Translations under genes and position numbers: made by a program
NCBI RefSeq assembly: GCF_003570995.1
Contig: NZ_QXIY01000012.1
Location: forward strand, 432 to 38,848
Source of the DNA: Candidatus Cryosericum septentrionale
GTDB taxonomy: Bacteria > Caldisericota > Caldisericia > Cryosericales > Cryosericaceae
Length of the DNA stretch: 38,417 nt
Direction of reading: 5' to 3'
Notes under the pieces: generated by a model
Seen by the model: the letters and a program-made list of their open reading frames with translations, nothing else
Told to the model about the DNA's origin: nothing
Databases searched by the model: none
In this document: positions 15,680-24,834 of the stretch, one piece after another
Position numbering within the stretch: position 1 is the first letter of the stretch
Layout of the letters: every line of letters starts with the position of its first letter

Positions 15680-16177
15680 CTATCCCTGCCCCGGGCAGCA
15701 GTGGTACGGCGTTCCGTTTTCGTAGATGCTGAAGGGTGCTGTGAAGCTACCCCCCATCCCCTTCAGCTCGACCTCGGTCCCATCGATGTTCACGACGAGC
15801 TTCGCTGGACCCATGCCCGGAGGTCCGTTGAACACGAAACAGGGACCGCGTCCTTCATGTTCAATCGTTGTGGTATGACACCGCTCTATGCTCTCAGGGA
15901 CCTCGTGGTCGGAGTCGACGGCATAAGGGACGATCGAGCCAGTGCCATAGCCCGTTGGAATGGCGATTCCGTAACCAGGGCCTCCATTGTCCTGACTGTA
16001 GTTGTAGTGCCACAGTCCGAGCTCCTCACCCATTGGCACTCGTTGCTGATAGACTCTCCAGCCGACACCAGGCATGCACCGCTTCTCCATGAAGACGGTT
16101 GGATAGCAGGACAGGCCTAACTCGTGATACAGTGCGAGCGCATCCTGCATGGTGCGGATCCTGTTGGCCCCCTTCAC
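15680..16177 (-). CDS. Small archaeo-eukaryotic primase-polymerase (bifunctional primase/polymerase N-terminal domain)
   Basis: Such domains make primers or copy DNA for plasmids, phages and integrated elements. The start is GTG 16177, behind AAGGAG with five-base spacing; an upstream in-frame ATG (16192) has no such site. The 165 residues cover just the catalytic fold: DALALYHELGLSCYPTVF, then GVGWRVYQQR and GEELGLWHY, then GIAIPTGYGTGSIVPYAVDSD holding the metal-binding Asp pair (DSD). Next comes GRGPCFVF, where family members usually have His at the Cys position, and VELKGMGGSFTAPFSIYENG, where an Asp is usual at the first Glu. It lacks the helicase and PriCT domains of larger proteins; the next gene may supply the latter. 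The altered motifs leave activity uncertain. Confidence 0.65.
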   Translation of the reverse strand: MKGANRIRTMQDALALYHELGLSCYPTVFMEKRCMPGVGWRVYQQRVPMGEELGLWHYNYSQDNGGPGYGIAIPTGYGTGSIVPYAVDSDHEVPESIERCHTTTIEHEGRGPCFVFNGPPGMGPAKLVVNIDGTEVELKGMGGSFTAPFSIYENGTPYHCCPGQG

Positions 16178-16341
16178 GGCTGCTCCTTGCATTGGGCTTG
16201 ACGGGGCGGTCGTTCGGGAGTAGGATTAGAGTTGCATGGGAGCGAGTGTTCGGGACGTCTTGTTTGGGGCTGCGTAATGGCCACCAGTTGGGCGAGTTCG
16301 GCGACGACGAGGTTCCAATTGACGGCATCTGGGCGCGCCAA
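16174..16341 (-). CDS. Possible small gene upstream of and overlapping the primase-polymerase
   Basis: This 55-codon minus-strand frame begins with TTG 16341 (then ARPDAVNWNLVVAELAQLVA) and ends in a TGA that overlaps the GTG start of the primase gene as GTGA, the coupling style used by genuine genes in this genome. The first half looks like an amphipathic helix and the second half is Pro/Arg-rich. No family is recognised and no good ribosome binding site precedes the TTG, so it may be chance or the tail of a decayed gene. Confidence 0.25.
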   Translation of the reverse strand: MARPDAVNWNLVVAELAQLVAITQPQTRRPEHSLPCNSNPTPERPPRQAQCKEQP

Positions 16342-16404
16342 CTGTGTTGCGAGCTACGAGGATCGACGGCGCGGCATGTGATGCAGGTGTGGCCGTGGGA
16401 TCGC

Positions 16405-16432
16405 TTGACACTCTCATGAAAAGTCCTATAAT
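16405..16432 (+). promoter_or_regulatory. Strong sigma-70 promoter for tRNA-Lys, tRNA-Leu and probably tig
   Basis: Perfect TTGACA (16405-16410) and perfect TATAAT (16427-16432) are 16 bases apart. Transcription should start about ten bases before tRNA-Lys. No terminator is visible between the tRNAs and tig, so the transcript may continue into the tig-clpP-clpX-lon run. Confidence 0.9.
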
Positions 16433-16449
16433 CGTTGCGTTCAAGTTGT

Positions 16450-16525
16450 GGGTCGTTAGCTCAATTGGTAGAGCATCTGACTCTTAATCAGGCGGTTACA
16501 GGTTCAAGTCCTGCACGACCCACCA
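16450..16525 (+). tRNA. tRNA-Lys (CTT)
   Basis: The acceptor GGGTCGT pairs with ACGACCC. The anticodon arm TCTGA-CTCTTAA-TCAGG gives CTT, the T loop is TTCAAGT and CCA is encoded. It marks the right-hand border of the accessory island. Confidence 0.95.
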
Positions 16526-16571
16526 TCACTTGCCCAAAGATTCAGTTCCCTGCGATGTCAGTAAGTATTCA

Positions 16572-16656
16572 GCGAGGGTGGCGGAACTGGCAGACGCGCT
16601 GGACCTAGGATCCAGTGGGTAATTCCATGCGGGTTCGACTCCCGCCCTTCGCACCA
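16572..16656 (+). tRNA. tRNA-Leu (TAG)
   Basis: The acceptor GCGAGGG pairs with CCTTCGC (one G-U). The anticodon arm CTGGA-CCTAGGA-TCCAG gives TAG. The long variable arm (TGGGTAATTCCA) is typical of a class II tRNA, and the CCA end is encoded 14 bases before the tig start. Confidence 0.95.
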
Positions 16657-16670
16657 ACCTGGAGGAGACC

Positions 16671-17939
16671 GTGGAATACACCACCACGAACAAGATTGGC
16701 AATTCGACCGTACTCTCTGCAACATTCAGTGCCGACGAAGTCTCAACAATGCGCCGCGAGGCGACGCTGGCGATGGCCGGCAAACTCCGCATACCTGGGT
16801 TCCGTCCGGGCAAGGCTCCCCTTTCCATTGTCGCCAAATATGTCAGCGATCAGGAGTTGAAGGACGACGTCCTTCAAAAGGCAGCCTCTCAAACCTATGT
16901 CGCGTTCCTTAAGGAACACAAGGAGACCGACGCCCTCATTTTTGAGCCCGAACTCGTCGATTCAGTACTGGAAGATGATGCAGCCAAGGGGCTCAAGGTC
17001 GACATACGTGTCTTCGAGATGCCCAAGGCAGATCATGATCTGTGGAGCGGCGTGGAGGTTGAAGACGTCCCGACTGACACGACCAAAGCCGTCGAACGCC
17101 GCATCAGGGCTCTTGTCGATGCTGTGACCGAGACGTCTCCGAAGGATGGCCCGGCTGCTCAGGGCAATTCCGTCACGGTCACCATCGCGACCGAGAAATC
17201 TCAGAATCCTTACCACACGGAGTTCACGGTGGGTGAGGGCGAAGTGGGCAAGGCTTACGAGCCATTCCTTAGTGGAATGAATGTCGGAGAATCGAAGCAC
17301 TTCAGTGTGCAGATGCAGGAGAGTGCCCTCGAGGGAGACATCACTCTCGACGGTGTTGCTGAGAAACACGTTCCAGAAGTCAACGACGAATTTGCGCGGA
17401 GCGTCGGGGCGTTCGACTCCCTCGTGGAGCTTCGGAAGACTCTTGAAGAAGACGAACAGCACAAGGCGGACGAGGCCAGGAAGGACTCGATCTTCAGCCG
17501 TGCTATCGAGAGCGCTGCTGAGAAGCGGGGCATCGATTTCCCTGGGTATGTTCGGCGTAACGCGACTCAGGAACGGCTGGGCGAAATCAAGGACAGCCTT
17601 GCCCGCAATGGGCTTTCTCTCAACGAGTATCTGAAGTACAATAATATCAGCGCCGAACAGTTGACTCAGGATGTTGAAGCGGACGCTGTCAAAATGCTTC
17701 AGCGCGACCTCCTGATGGAGGCAACTGAGAGAGCGTGCGGTATCGTGGCTGGGGACGGAGACATCGAGGCGTATGTGGAATCGCATAAGGAAGAATTGGC
17801 CAAGGCAGGTATCGACACGACGACGGAGAATGGGCGCAGGACGATCCGGAACGTTATCGTATGGGAGAATACGCGCAGCCTTATTGTTGGCACAGTTCAG
17901 TTGAAGGAGCCCTCAGAGGCCAAGCAGGAGGTACAGTGA
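16671..17939 (+). CDS. tig: Trigger factor (ribosome-associated chaperone/prolyl isomerase)
   Basis: Trigger factor sits at the ribosomal exit tunnel and shelters nascent chains. GTG 16671 follows a GGAGGAG site. The ribosome-binding loop GFRPGKAP is at residues 43-50. The middle region (about 145-235) corresponds to the FKBP-type domain, with NSVTVTI and [17 protein letters not shown], and the rest is the helical substrate-binding arm. The 422 residues are typical. The last bases overlap clpP (GTGA), giving the widespread tig-clpP-clpX-lon order. Confidence 0.95.
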   Translation: MEYTTTNKIGNSTVLSATFSADEVSTMRREATLAMAGKLRIPGFRPGKAPLSIVAKYVSDQELKDDVLQKAASQTYVAFLKEHKETDALIFEPELVDSVLEDDAAKGLKVDIRVFEMPKADHDLWSGVEVEDVPTDTTKAVERRIRALVDAVTETSPKDGPAAQGNSVTVTIATEKSQNPYHTEFTVGEGEVGKAYEPFLSGMNVGESKHFSVQMQESALEGDITLDGVAEKHVPEVNDEFARSVGAFDSLVELRKTLEEDEQHKADEARKDSIFSRAIESAAEKRGIDFPGYVRRNATQERLGEIKDSLARNGLSLNEYLKYNNISAEQLTQDVEADAVKMLQRDLLMEATERACGIVAGDGDIEAYVESHKEELAKAGIDTTTENGRRTIRNVIVWENTRSLIVGTVQLKEPSEAKQEVQ

Positions 17940-18565
17940 GCGTCATTCCATACGTAGTCGAACAGACGGTTCATGGAGAGCGTGGCTACGATATCTACTC
18001 CCGGCTGCTGAAGGATCGTATCGTATTTCTCGGCGGAGAGATCGATACACAGGTCTCGAACCTGATCGTCGCCGAAATGCTCTATCTAACCGCCGAAAGC
18101 GGCACCAAAGACATCTATCTCTATATCAACAGCGTTGGTGGCGAAGTCACTCCTGGCATGGCGATCTACGATACCATGCAGTACATCAACGCTCCTGTGT
18201 CCACCATCTGTCTGGGACAGGCAGCAAGCCTCGCCGCCATTCTTCTTGCTGCCGGACGCAAGGGAAAGAGATTTGCGCTGCCGAACTCGCGTATTATGAT
18301 CCACCAGCCCTGGGGCGGGGCACAGGGGCAGGCGACGGACATTGAAATTCAGGCCAAGGAGATTCTGCGGATCAAGGAGTCTGTGAGCAACATTCTCGCC
18401 TCACATACGGGAAAACCTCTTGAGATTGTGCGAAGAGATACCGAACGAGACTTCTTCATGTCTGCCGAAGAGGCGGTGGAGTATGGCATCGTAGACCAGG
18501 TCATCTCTAAGATTGGCGTTGCAGGGGAAGCTGGTCCATTGGGGAAGAATGCCCAGCCACAATAG
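17936..18565 (+). CDS. clpP: ATP-dependent Clp protease proteolytic subunit
   Basis: This serine peptidase forms the ClpP tetradecamer fed by ClpX. The catalytic triad is Ser98 (GQAASLAA), His123 (MIHQPWGG) and Asp172 (TERDFF) in a 209-residue protein of standard length. GTG 17936 overlaps the tig stop and has AGGAGG just upstream; a longer frame into tig is not needed, because the mature region starts VIPYVVEQ as in homologues. The 3' end overlaps clpX by 17 bases. Confidence 0.97.
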   Translation: MSVIPYVVEQTVHGERGYDIYSRLLKDRIVFLGGEIDTQVSNLIVAEMLYLTAESGTKDIYLYINSVGGEVTPGMAIYDTMQYINAPVSTICLGQAASLAAILLAAGRKGKRFALPNSRIMIHQPWGGAQGQATDIEIQAKEILRIKESVSNILASHTGKPLEIVRRDTERDFFMSAEEAVEYGIVDQVISKIGVAGEAGPLGKNAQPQ

Positions 18566-19787
18566 CGAAGAACCGTCCTGCTCGTTCTGCGGCAAGAAGT
18601 CGAGTGAGGTCGGCCTGCTCATCAAGGGACTCGACGGATCGTACATCTGCGACGACTGCATCGAGCGGGGCAACCAGCTCATGCAGCAGTCCAGGCACGA
18701 GAGTCATAACATCGATTTCAAGTCGCTGCGCCCCAAGGAAATCTATGCGCGCTTGAACGAGTACGTCATTGGCCAGAATGAGGTCAAGAAGGCACTCGCT
18801 GTTGGCGCGTACAACCACTACAAACGCCTGAGAGCCAAGAAGGACTCCAAGGTAGAGATCGAGAAGTCCAACATCCTGCTCACAGGGCCCACGGGGGTCG
18901 GCAAGACCTATCTGGCCAGGACTCTCGCCCGCATTCTTGATGTTCCGTTCACCATTGCTGATGCAACGACACTCACTGAGGCGGGCTACGTTGGCGAGGA
19001 TGTGGAGAACATCCTCCTTGGACTCCTGCAGGCTACGAATTTCGACATCGCTCGGGCTGAGTGTGGCATCGTCTATATCGACGAGATCGACAAGATTGGG
19101 CGGAAGTCCGAAAACCCGTCGATCACGCGTGACGTCAGTGGTGAAGGAGTCCAGCAGGCACTGCTCAAGATCGTGGAGGGGACTATTGCCAATGTCCCTC
19201 CTCAGGGTGGACGCAAGCATCCTCTTCAGGAGAACATCAAGTTCAACACCCGAGACGTTCTCTTTATTGGGGGTGGGACATTTGACGGACTCGACAATAT
19301 CAGGAAACTCCGGTCAACTCCGAGGGAGGTTGGGTTCGTTCACGAACCCGCCGACCATGAAGGCAAGAAGCTGCTCAGCGCCGACTTTGTCAAGTTTGGC
19401 TTGTTGCCTGAGCTCGTTGGCAGATTCCCTCTGAAACTCGAGCTGCAAGAACTCTCAGTGAGTGATCTGAGGCGGATTTTAGTCGAGCCGAAGAATTCGA
19501 TCGTCCAGCAGTATCAGGAGCTCTTTGCCATGGACGGGGTCAGCCTGGCATTCACTCAATCCGCACTGGAACGCATAGCCGAAAAAGCGAAAGACATGGG
19601 TATGGGAGCCCGTGGTTTAAAAGCTGTAGTCGACCAGCCCATGGTGGATCTGATGTTCGAACTTCCTTCCTTCAAGGGAGTCACGGAGGTAGCCGTGGGA
19701 GACGAGTTTTTCTCGGAGTGCCATGAGATCATTACGACGAGAACCGACGGGACGACCGAGCGCATTCCCTTGCAGGAATCCGCCTGA
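18549..19787 (+). CDS. clpX: ATP-dependent Clp protease ATP-binding subunit ClpX
   Basis: This AAA+ unfoldase recognises tagged proteins, including those marked by SmpB-tmRNA, and threads them into ClpP. It has an N-terminal zinc finger with Cys11, Cys14, Cys34 and Cys37 (CSFC, CDDC) and Walker A GPTGVGKT near residue 115. Walker [10 protein letters not shown], the GxVG-type loops and sensor regions (LPELVGRFP) are also present. ATG 18549, with GGGGAAG before it, is chosen over 18513, which would add residues from the clpP overlap. The protein is 412 residues, the family norm. Confidence 0.97.
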   Translation: MPSHNSEEPSCSFCGKKSSEVGLLIKGLDGSYICDDCIERGNQLMQQSRHESHNIDFKSLRPKEIYARLNEYVIGQNEVKKALAVGAYNHYKRLRAKKDSKVEIEKSNILLTGPTGVGKTYLARTLARILDVPFTIADATTLTEAGYVGEDVENILLGLLQATNFDIARAECGIVYIDEIDKIGRKSENPSITRDVSGEGVQQALLKIVEGTIANVPPQGGRKHPLQENIKFNTRDVLFIGGGTFDGLDNIRKLRSTPREVGFVHEPADHEGKKLLSADFVKFGLLPELVGRFPLKLELQELSVSDLRRILVEPKNSIVQQYQELFAMDGVSLAFTQSALERIAEKAKDMGMGARGLKAVVDQPMVDLMFELPSFKGVTEVAVGDEFFSECHEIITTRTDGTTERIPLQESA

Positions 19788-19805
19788 TAGGAGAGAACAC
19801 CATCA

Positions 19806-22169
19806 ATGAGTGAACGTGACTGGGAACTATCTGAAGCGCCACTGATTCCCCTGCGGAACGTGGTGGTTTTTCCATACCATGTCCTTCCCCTCTTTGTGGG
19901 CAGGCCAAAATCGTTGAAGAGTATCGAGTCTGCGCTGGCGGGTAATCGCAAGATTGTGCTTGTATGCCAGAAGGACGAGTCGAACGAAGACCCTGGGCTT
20001 GCCGATCTCTATGATATCGGCGTCGGTGCTGAGATTCTGCAACTGCTCAAGCTGCCCGATGGGAGCGATCGAGTTCTCGTAGAGGGCGTCCGCAGAGTCC
20101 GCATCACAAACGTGCGCTCGGACGACAACGAGATGCTTGTGGCCAGCGTCGAGCCACTACCGGCAGACGAGAAGACGTCAACGGAGCGCCAGGCTCTCAT
20201 GCGTGTTGTTCTCGACCAGTTTTCCCAGTACGTCGAGTTGTCTAGAAAATTGCCGTCGGAAACGGTGAACAATGTCTCCGGCGTCACGGAGCCCGACAGG
20301 TTCGCAGACCTTATTGCGAGCAGCCTTGTGCTCGGGACCGAAGACCGGCAGGCGCTGCTTGCTACACCCGATGCAGAAGAACGACTTCACCGCATCGCCG
20401 AACTCCTCGCCAAAGAGATCTATGTACTGGAGCTTGCTCGGAAGATCGAGAGCGACGTGAAAGCCAAGATCGACCAGTCCCAGCGAGAGTACTACCTCCG
20501 AGAGCAGGTCAGAGCAATCGAGAAAGAACTCGGTGAAGAGGGTGAGGAGGCCGGCGAGGTAGGAGAGTATCGGCAGAAGCTCGAGAAGATCCATATGCCT
20601 GCCTACGCCCGCGACAAGATCGATGAAGAGCTGGCCAGACTTGCGAAAACGCCTGCCATGAGTCCAGAAAGCTCCATCATCAGAACATATCTGGACTGGC
20701 TTATCGACCTTCCATGGGACATCAGGACTGCCGACAAGATTAACCTGAAGCGTGCGCGCAAGGTCCTGGACAAGGACCACTATGGGCTTGAAGAGATCAA
20801 GGACCGGATACTCGAGTATCTTGCAGTGCGCAAGCTTTCGGACAAGGCCAAGGGTCCGATTCTCTGTTTTGTCGGGCCGCCTGGCGTTGGCAAGACGTCG
20901 CTGGGCAAATCCATTGCGGAGACGCTCGACAGAAAGTTCGTACATGTCTCCCTCGGCGGCATTCGGGACGAGGCGGAAGTGCGCGGACATCGCAGAACCT
21001 ACGTTGGAGCTATGCCAGGGCGCATTATTCAGGGGATCAAGCAGGCAGGCACCAAGAATCCAGTATTCCTTCTGGATGAGATCGACAAGGTTGGAGCGGA
21101 CTTCCGGGGCGACCCGACAGCTGCTCTGCTCGAGGCGCTCGACCCAGAACAGAATACCCAGTTCAGTGACCACTATATCGAAATCCCGTTTGACCTTTCT
21201 GAGGTCCTGTTCCTGACGACGGCGAATGTGTCGGAGACGATTCCATCTGCTCTCCTCGACCGCATGGAGGTCATTTCCCTGCCTGGATACACGGACGAGG
21301 AGAAACAGCAGATAGCCCGGCGTTTCCTCCTTCCTAAGGCAATGCAGCAGCATGGACTGAAGCAGGAAGACCTTGCGATCGATGACCGTGCCGTGCTGGC
21401 GATTATCCAGCAGTACACGCGGGAAGCCGGAGTACGGGGACTCGAGCGCTCGCTTGTCAGGATATGCCGCAAGGTAGCCAGAGCGAAGGTCGAGGAGAAG
21501 AAGTTGTTTGCAGGCGCCACCGTTCACGCGGATAACCTTGCGGCCTACCTGGACCTAGCCCCGTACTCTTACACGAGTCTTATCAAGGAAGCGCGTGTAG
21601 GAGTCGCGTGCGGTCTTGTTGTGACCCAGTACGGTGGCGACACTGTCTATGTCGAGTCCACGCGCATGGACGGCAAAGGCAATCTTCAACTCACGGGCCA
21701 ACTCGGTGATGTGATGAAGGAATCGGCCCAGGCTGCGCTCAGCTATATCCGTACGCATGCTATCGACATTGGGCTGGACCCCCATTTCATTGAGAAGACG
21801 GATCTGCACGTGCATGTTCCGGAAGGCGCGGTCCCGAAGGAAGGGCCATCTGCCGGCGTCACAATGGCAACAGCTATGGTCTCGGCTCTCACGGGCCGAA
21901 AAGTGCGTTCAGACATAGCGATGACTGGTGAGATTACACTTCGCGGGCAGGTGCTGCCTGTTGGCGGCATCAAGGCAAAGGTGCTCAGCGCGTACCGCGC
22001 GGGGATCAGGAAGCTGATCCTTCCCGAGGAGAACCGTCGCGACACGAGCAAGATCTCGCCCGACATCAGCAAGAAGCTTCAGTTTATCTTTGTCAACGAC
22101 ATTGCGCAGGTGCTTGACAAGGCTCTCCTGCCGGCCGGAACAGCAAGCGGTTCCAAGCGTCGGCGCTAG
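19806..22169 (+). CDS. lon: ATP-dependent protease La (Lon)
   Basis: Lon degrades damaged and regulatory proteins in one polypeptide that combines AAA+ and protease domains. The N-terminal LON domain spans about residues 10-205 and is followed by a coiled-coil region. Walker A GPPGVGKTS is near 357 and Walker B FLLDEIDK follows. The protease dyad is Ser682 (EGPSAG) and Lys725 (GGIKAK), with the usual 43-residue spacing. The length of 787 is normal. A GGAGAG site precedes ATG 19806, 18 bases after clpX. Confidence 0.97.
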   Translation: MSERDWELSEAPLIPLRNVVVFPYHVLPLFVGRPKSLKSIESALAGNRKIVLVCQKDESNEDPGLADLYDIGVGAEILQLLKLPDGSDRVLVEGVRRVRITNVRSDDNEMLVASVEPLPADEKTSTERQALMRVVLDQFSQYVELSRKLPSETVNNVSGVTEPDRFADLIASSLVLGTEDRQALLATPDAEERLHRIAELLAKEIYVLELARKIESDVKAKIDQSQREYYLREQVRAIEKELGEEGEEAGEVGEYRQKLEKIHMPAYARDKIDEELARLAKTPAMSPESSIIRTYLDWLIDLPWDIRTADKINLKRARKVLDKDHYGLEEIKDRILEYLAVRKLSDKAKGPILCFVGPPGVGKTSLGKSIAETLDRKFVHVSLGGIRDEAEVRGHRRTYVGAMPGRIIQGIKQAGTKNPVFLLDEIDKVGADFRGDPTAALLEALDPEQNTQFSDHYIEIPFDLSEVLFLTTANVSETIPSALLDRMEVISLPGYTDEEKQQIARRFLLPKAMQQHGLKQEDLAIDDRAVLAIIQQYTREAGVRGLERSLVRICRKVARAKVEEKKLFAGATVHADNLAAYLDLAPYSYTSLIKEARVGVACGLVVTQYGGDTVYVESTRMDGKGNLQLTGQLGDVMKESAQAALSYIRTHAIDIGLDPHFIEKTDLHVHVPEGAVPKEGPSAGVTMATAMVSALTGRKVRSDIAMTGEITLRGQVLPVGGIKAKVLSAYRAGIRKLILPEENRRDTSKISPDISKKLQFIFVNDIAQVLDKALLPAGTASGSKRRR

Positions 22170-22180
22170 GAAGGGGCAGG

Positions 22181-22918
22181 ATGGATCGCCAACAGGTCGG
22201 AACAGCTCTTCGGGAAAAGCGAACGTCGCTTGAATTGTCGCTTGAAGATGTCGCTCGCGCAACTCTGCTGCGCAAGTCCGTGCTTGAATCCCTGGAAGCG
22301 GGCGGTCCACCGGAACCGAACGGGTTCTTCAAGTCATACGCACGTCGCTACGCTGAGTATCTTGGGCTGAACGGCGACGACGTTGTTGCGGCGTTCGGGA
22401 GTTCGTCTGCCACCGTGGCCGTGGACGTTGACACGGTGACTGCGCAACCCGCGAAGCTTGGTCATTCTACGACAACTGTTCCAGCATACAGGAAGAAGCG
22501 CAGCCTTGTTCCCACTGTTCTGATCGTAGTAGTAGCTCTGGTGGCTGCCGTCGTTCTGCTTTGGAGGCCGTGGGCGGCAACGCCCGTCGTGCCAGGAGGG
22601 CAGACCGGGCCGTCGAGTACGCCGTCCGTGCCTGCAACGCCTTCGATGCCAGGTGCCACGCCGCAGGGGGCGATAACGCTCAGATTCGCGTCGACGACTC
22701 AACGTGCATGGCTAGAGATCACAGTGGACGGGAGCGTCGTCTTTTCCGGAGTCCTGAGTCCGGGAGACAGCACGCAGGCTACAGGGAACCATGTTGTCGT
22801 CAACTTTGGCAATGCCATGTATACACAGGTGACGGCAAATGGTGTTGACCAGGGAGTCGCCTCTCCTGACAAGACGGTCATGACCCTTGAGTATGGTTCG
22901 CCAGCGCATACACCGTAG
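22181..22918 (+). CDS. RodZ-like membrane protein: helix-turn-helix plus DUF4115
   Basis: RodZ-type proteins link the cytoskeleton to cell-wall growth in rod-shaped bacteria. Residues about 5-70 are an HTH_25 domain (VGTALREKRTSLELSLEDVA, then LRKSVLESLEAG and FFKSYARRYAEYLGL). A single transmembrane helix lies near 107-127. A Pro/Ser/Thr-rich linker follows, and the C-terminal DUF4115 beta domain (about 165-240) begins at WLEITVDGSVVFSG. The length of 245 residues is slightly short for RodZ. It starts 11 bases after lon, and its 3' end overlaps rimO, a neighbour pair seen in many Gram-positive genomes. Confidence 0.8.
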   Translation: MDRQQVGTALREKRTSLELSLEDVARATLLRKSVLESLEAGGPPEPNGFFKSYARRYAEYLGLNGDDVVAAFGSSSATVAVDVDTVTAQPAKLGHSTTTVPAYRKKRSLVPTVLIVVVALVAAVVLLWRPWAATPVVPGGQTGPSSTPSVPATPSMPGATPQGAITLRFASTTQRAWLEITVDGSVVFSGVLSPGDSTQATGNHVVVNFGNAMYTQVTANGVDQGVASPDKTVMTLEYGSPAHTP

Positions 22919-24263
22919 GCCTCGAGTCTGCATGGTCAGTCTCGGGTGTGCAAAGAACCTGGCTGACAGCGAGGCGATGCTTGGGCAGGTCGTTGCGGCA
23001 GAACCAACCGCTCTGGTCTGTGCCGAGCCTCAGGACGCCGATGTTGTTGTCATTAACACATGTGGCTTCCTGGGAGCGGCTCGTGATGAGGCTGACGAGA
23101 CACTTGATGCCGTCGAGCGCCTGCGGGCTGAAGGGCATGTTGTACGAATTGTGGCGGTAGGGTGCTATCCACAGTTGTGGAGGGAGCAAGTTCTGAAGCG
23201 ACATCCAAGATTGGACGCCGTCATGGGAGTGGACGCGATGTACCAGAAAGCGTTCTGGGAGAGCCTGCTGAAGCAGGTCCCACCTTCAGGAGTTGAGCAA
23301 CCTGTTGACCTGGATGCCATGCGGGCGTTCCAGGCGCCACGCCTTCTGAGCGGGAGCGGCTCCTATGCCTACCTCAAGATAGCGGATGGGTGCTCGCAGC
23401 GTTGTACCTACTGCACGATACCCGGGATCAAGGGGCCTCTCATTAGTCGCTCCGCTGAAGTGATTCTCCGTGAGGCGGAACAGCTGGTACAGGCTAGCGC
23501 GACCGAGCTCATCCTTGTTTCGCAAAACACGAGTGCCTATGGCATGGATCTGAGTCCCGAACATCGTCCGCAGCTTGCAGCTCTCCTTCGTGAGCTCGAT
23601 CAACTGCCGGGTGTCAGAATTCTGCGCGTGTTGTATCTCTACCCTACTCTGGTGACTCAGGAACTCCTTGAGGTGATTGGTGGTTCGCGCCACATTGCCC
23701 ACTACGTCGACATTCCCTTGCAGCATACGGATCCAGCTATTCTGAAGGCCATGGGACGCCCTTGGGCGGCCGGATCGGCAGCGCATGTGGTCGACCGTGT
23801 TCGACGGATCATCCCGAATGCAGGGATCCGGAGTACCTTTATCGTCGGGTTCCCTGGGGAGACCGAAGAGCAGTTCCAATGCCTGCTTGCCGATCTCCGT
23901 GTGCTTCGACTGGATCATGCATCAGCATTCGCCTACTCGAGGGAAGCCTTGGCGATATCCTCACGGTTCCCGGACCAGGTGCATGGATCAACGAAGCGCC
24001 GCCGGCTGCGTGAGTTCATGGAGGTCCAGCAGGAAATCTCCTCTTCCATCAATGAGGTTCGATACCTGGGCAGAGACGTCGAGGTCATTGTCGATGGAGC
24101 GACTCGCTCAGGGATCTACGGCAGGACTCTACTTGATGCGCCCGACGTCGACAACACCGTTGTAGTACGAACCGGTCACAAGACACAACCTGCACTAGGC
24201 GATATTTGCCGGGCACGTATCACGACGGTGGCCCCCTACGACCTTGACGGCATCCTCCTGTGA
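22893..24263 (+). CDS. rimO: Ribosomal protein uS12 methylthiotransferase RimO
   Basis: This radical-SAM enzyme adds a methylthio group to an aspartate of ribosomal protein S12. The N-terminal MTTase domain begins VSLGCAKNLADSEAMLG with its cluster cysteines. The radical-SAM motif CSQRCTYC is near residue 165, and a TRAM domain occupies the last 65 or so residues (LGRDVEVIVDG). The RimO subgroup is chosen over MiaB for its SLGCxKNxxDSE start and gene context. ATG 22893 overlaps the RodZ-like gene by 26 bases; TTG 22887 is possible, and neither has a strong ribosome binding site. The stop overlaps thpR as GTGA. Confidence 0.92.
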   Translation: MVRQRIHRRPRVCMVSLGCAKNLADSEAMLGQVVAAEPTALVCAEPQDADVVVINTCGFLGAARDEADETLDAVERLRAEGHVVRIVAVGCYPQLWREQVLKRHPRLDAVMGVDAMYQKAFWESLLKQVPPSGVEQPVDLDAMRAFQAPRLLSGSGSYAYLKIADGCSQRCTYCTIPGIKGPLISRSAEVILREAEQLVQASATELILVSQNTSAYGMDLSPEHRPQLAALLRELDQLPGVRILRVLYLYPTLVTQELLEVIGGSRHIAHYVDIPLQHTDPAILKAMGRPWAAGSAAHVVDRVRRIIPNAGIRSTFIVGFPGETEEQFQCLLADLRVLRLDHASAFAYSREALAISSRFPDQVHGSTKRRRLREFMEVQQEISSSINEVRYLGRDVEVIVDGATRSGIYGRTLLDAPDVDNTVVVRTGHKTQPALGDICRARITTVAPYDLDGILL

Positions 24264-24817
24264 GAGCGTTTGTCGCTATCCCTCTGCCAAGCAGCTTCAC
24301 TGACTGGCTGCGGACCTATAGGACTATCTTCGCTTCAACTGTTCCAAGGCTCAGACTGGTTCCCGTTGCCTCCTGCCACATCACGCTGCGGTTTCTGGGG
24401 GAGCTTCTGGATGAGCAAATCGATGACGCAGTAGAACGTCTGTCGCTTTTGGCGATGCCAGAGACCAGTGTCGTGTTGGACAGGTTCGGCGTATTTCGCC
24501 GGGACGGGCATCCCACCGTTCTGTGGATCGGGCCAGGCGTCGTCTCCCAGGCTCTCACTAGTCTGGCGGCGAAGATCGATCTCTCCTTGTCTGGGTTGGG
24601 TTCCAACGGTCGGACAGAGCGTTTCGCGCCGCATGTGACGCTGGGTCGGTTCGCACCTGGTACGCGTGATGACGAGGTTGCAGCCATTCAGGCAGGGTCT
24701 GCAGAACCATGTGTCGTTCCCGTCACGGACATTGTTCTCTACGAGAGCGTCATGGGACAGGGTCATCCGGTGTACATTGCCCGCGCTTCGGTGCGGCTTG
24801 CGCCATTTGCCGAATAG
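24260..24817 (+). CDS. thpR: RNA 2',3'-cyclic phosphodiesterase (2'-5' RNA ligase family)
   Basis: This 2H-phosphoesterase hydrolyses 2',3'-cyclic phosphate ends of RNA. The two catalytic HxT motifs are present as CHITLRFLG and PHVTLGRF about 85 residues apart, in a 185-residue protein of usual size. The start is GTG 24260, overlapping the rimO stop (GTGA). It occupies the spot where pgsA and cinA often lie upstream of recA in other genomes. Confidence 0.9.
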   Translation: MRAFVAIPLPSSFTDWLRTYRTIFASTVPRLRLVPVASCHITLRFLGELLDEQIDDAVERLSLLAMPETSVVLDRFGVFRRDGHPTVLWIGPGVVSQALTSLAAKIDLSLSGLGSNGRTERFAPHVTLGRFAPGTRDDEVAAIQAGSAEPCVVPVTDIVLYESVMGQGHPVYIARASVRLAPFAE

Positions 24818-24834
24818 AGAGACTGAATTATACT
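24807..24834 (+). promoter_or_regulatory. Candidate promoter of recA
   Basis: TTGCCG (24807-24812) and TATACT (24829-24834) are 16 bases apart and lie about 35 bases before the recA start, in the thpR-recA gap. I see no inverted repeat there resembling a known LexA box, so SOS control is not supported by the sequence. Confidence 0.45.

Noticed and set aside
20178-21527. A 449-codon open frame on the minus strand inside lon
   Set aside because: It is antisense to a fully conserved Lon with intact active sites; no motif or ribosome binding site supports it. Long antisense frames are expected in high-GC coding DNA.
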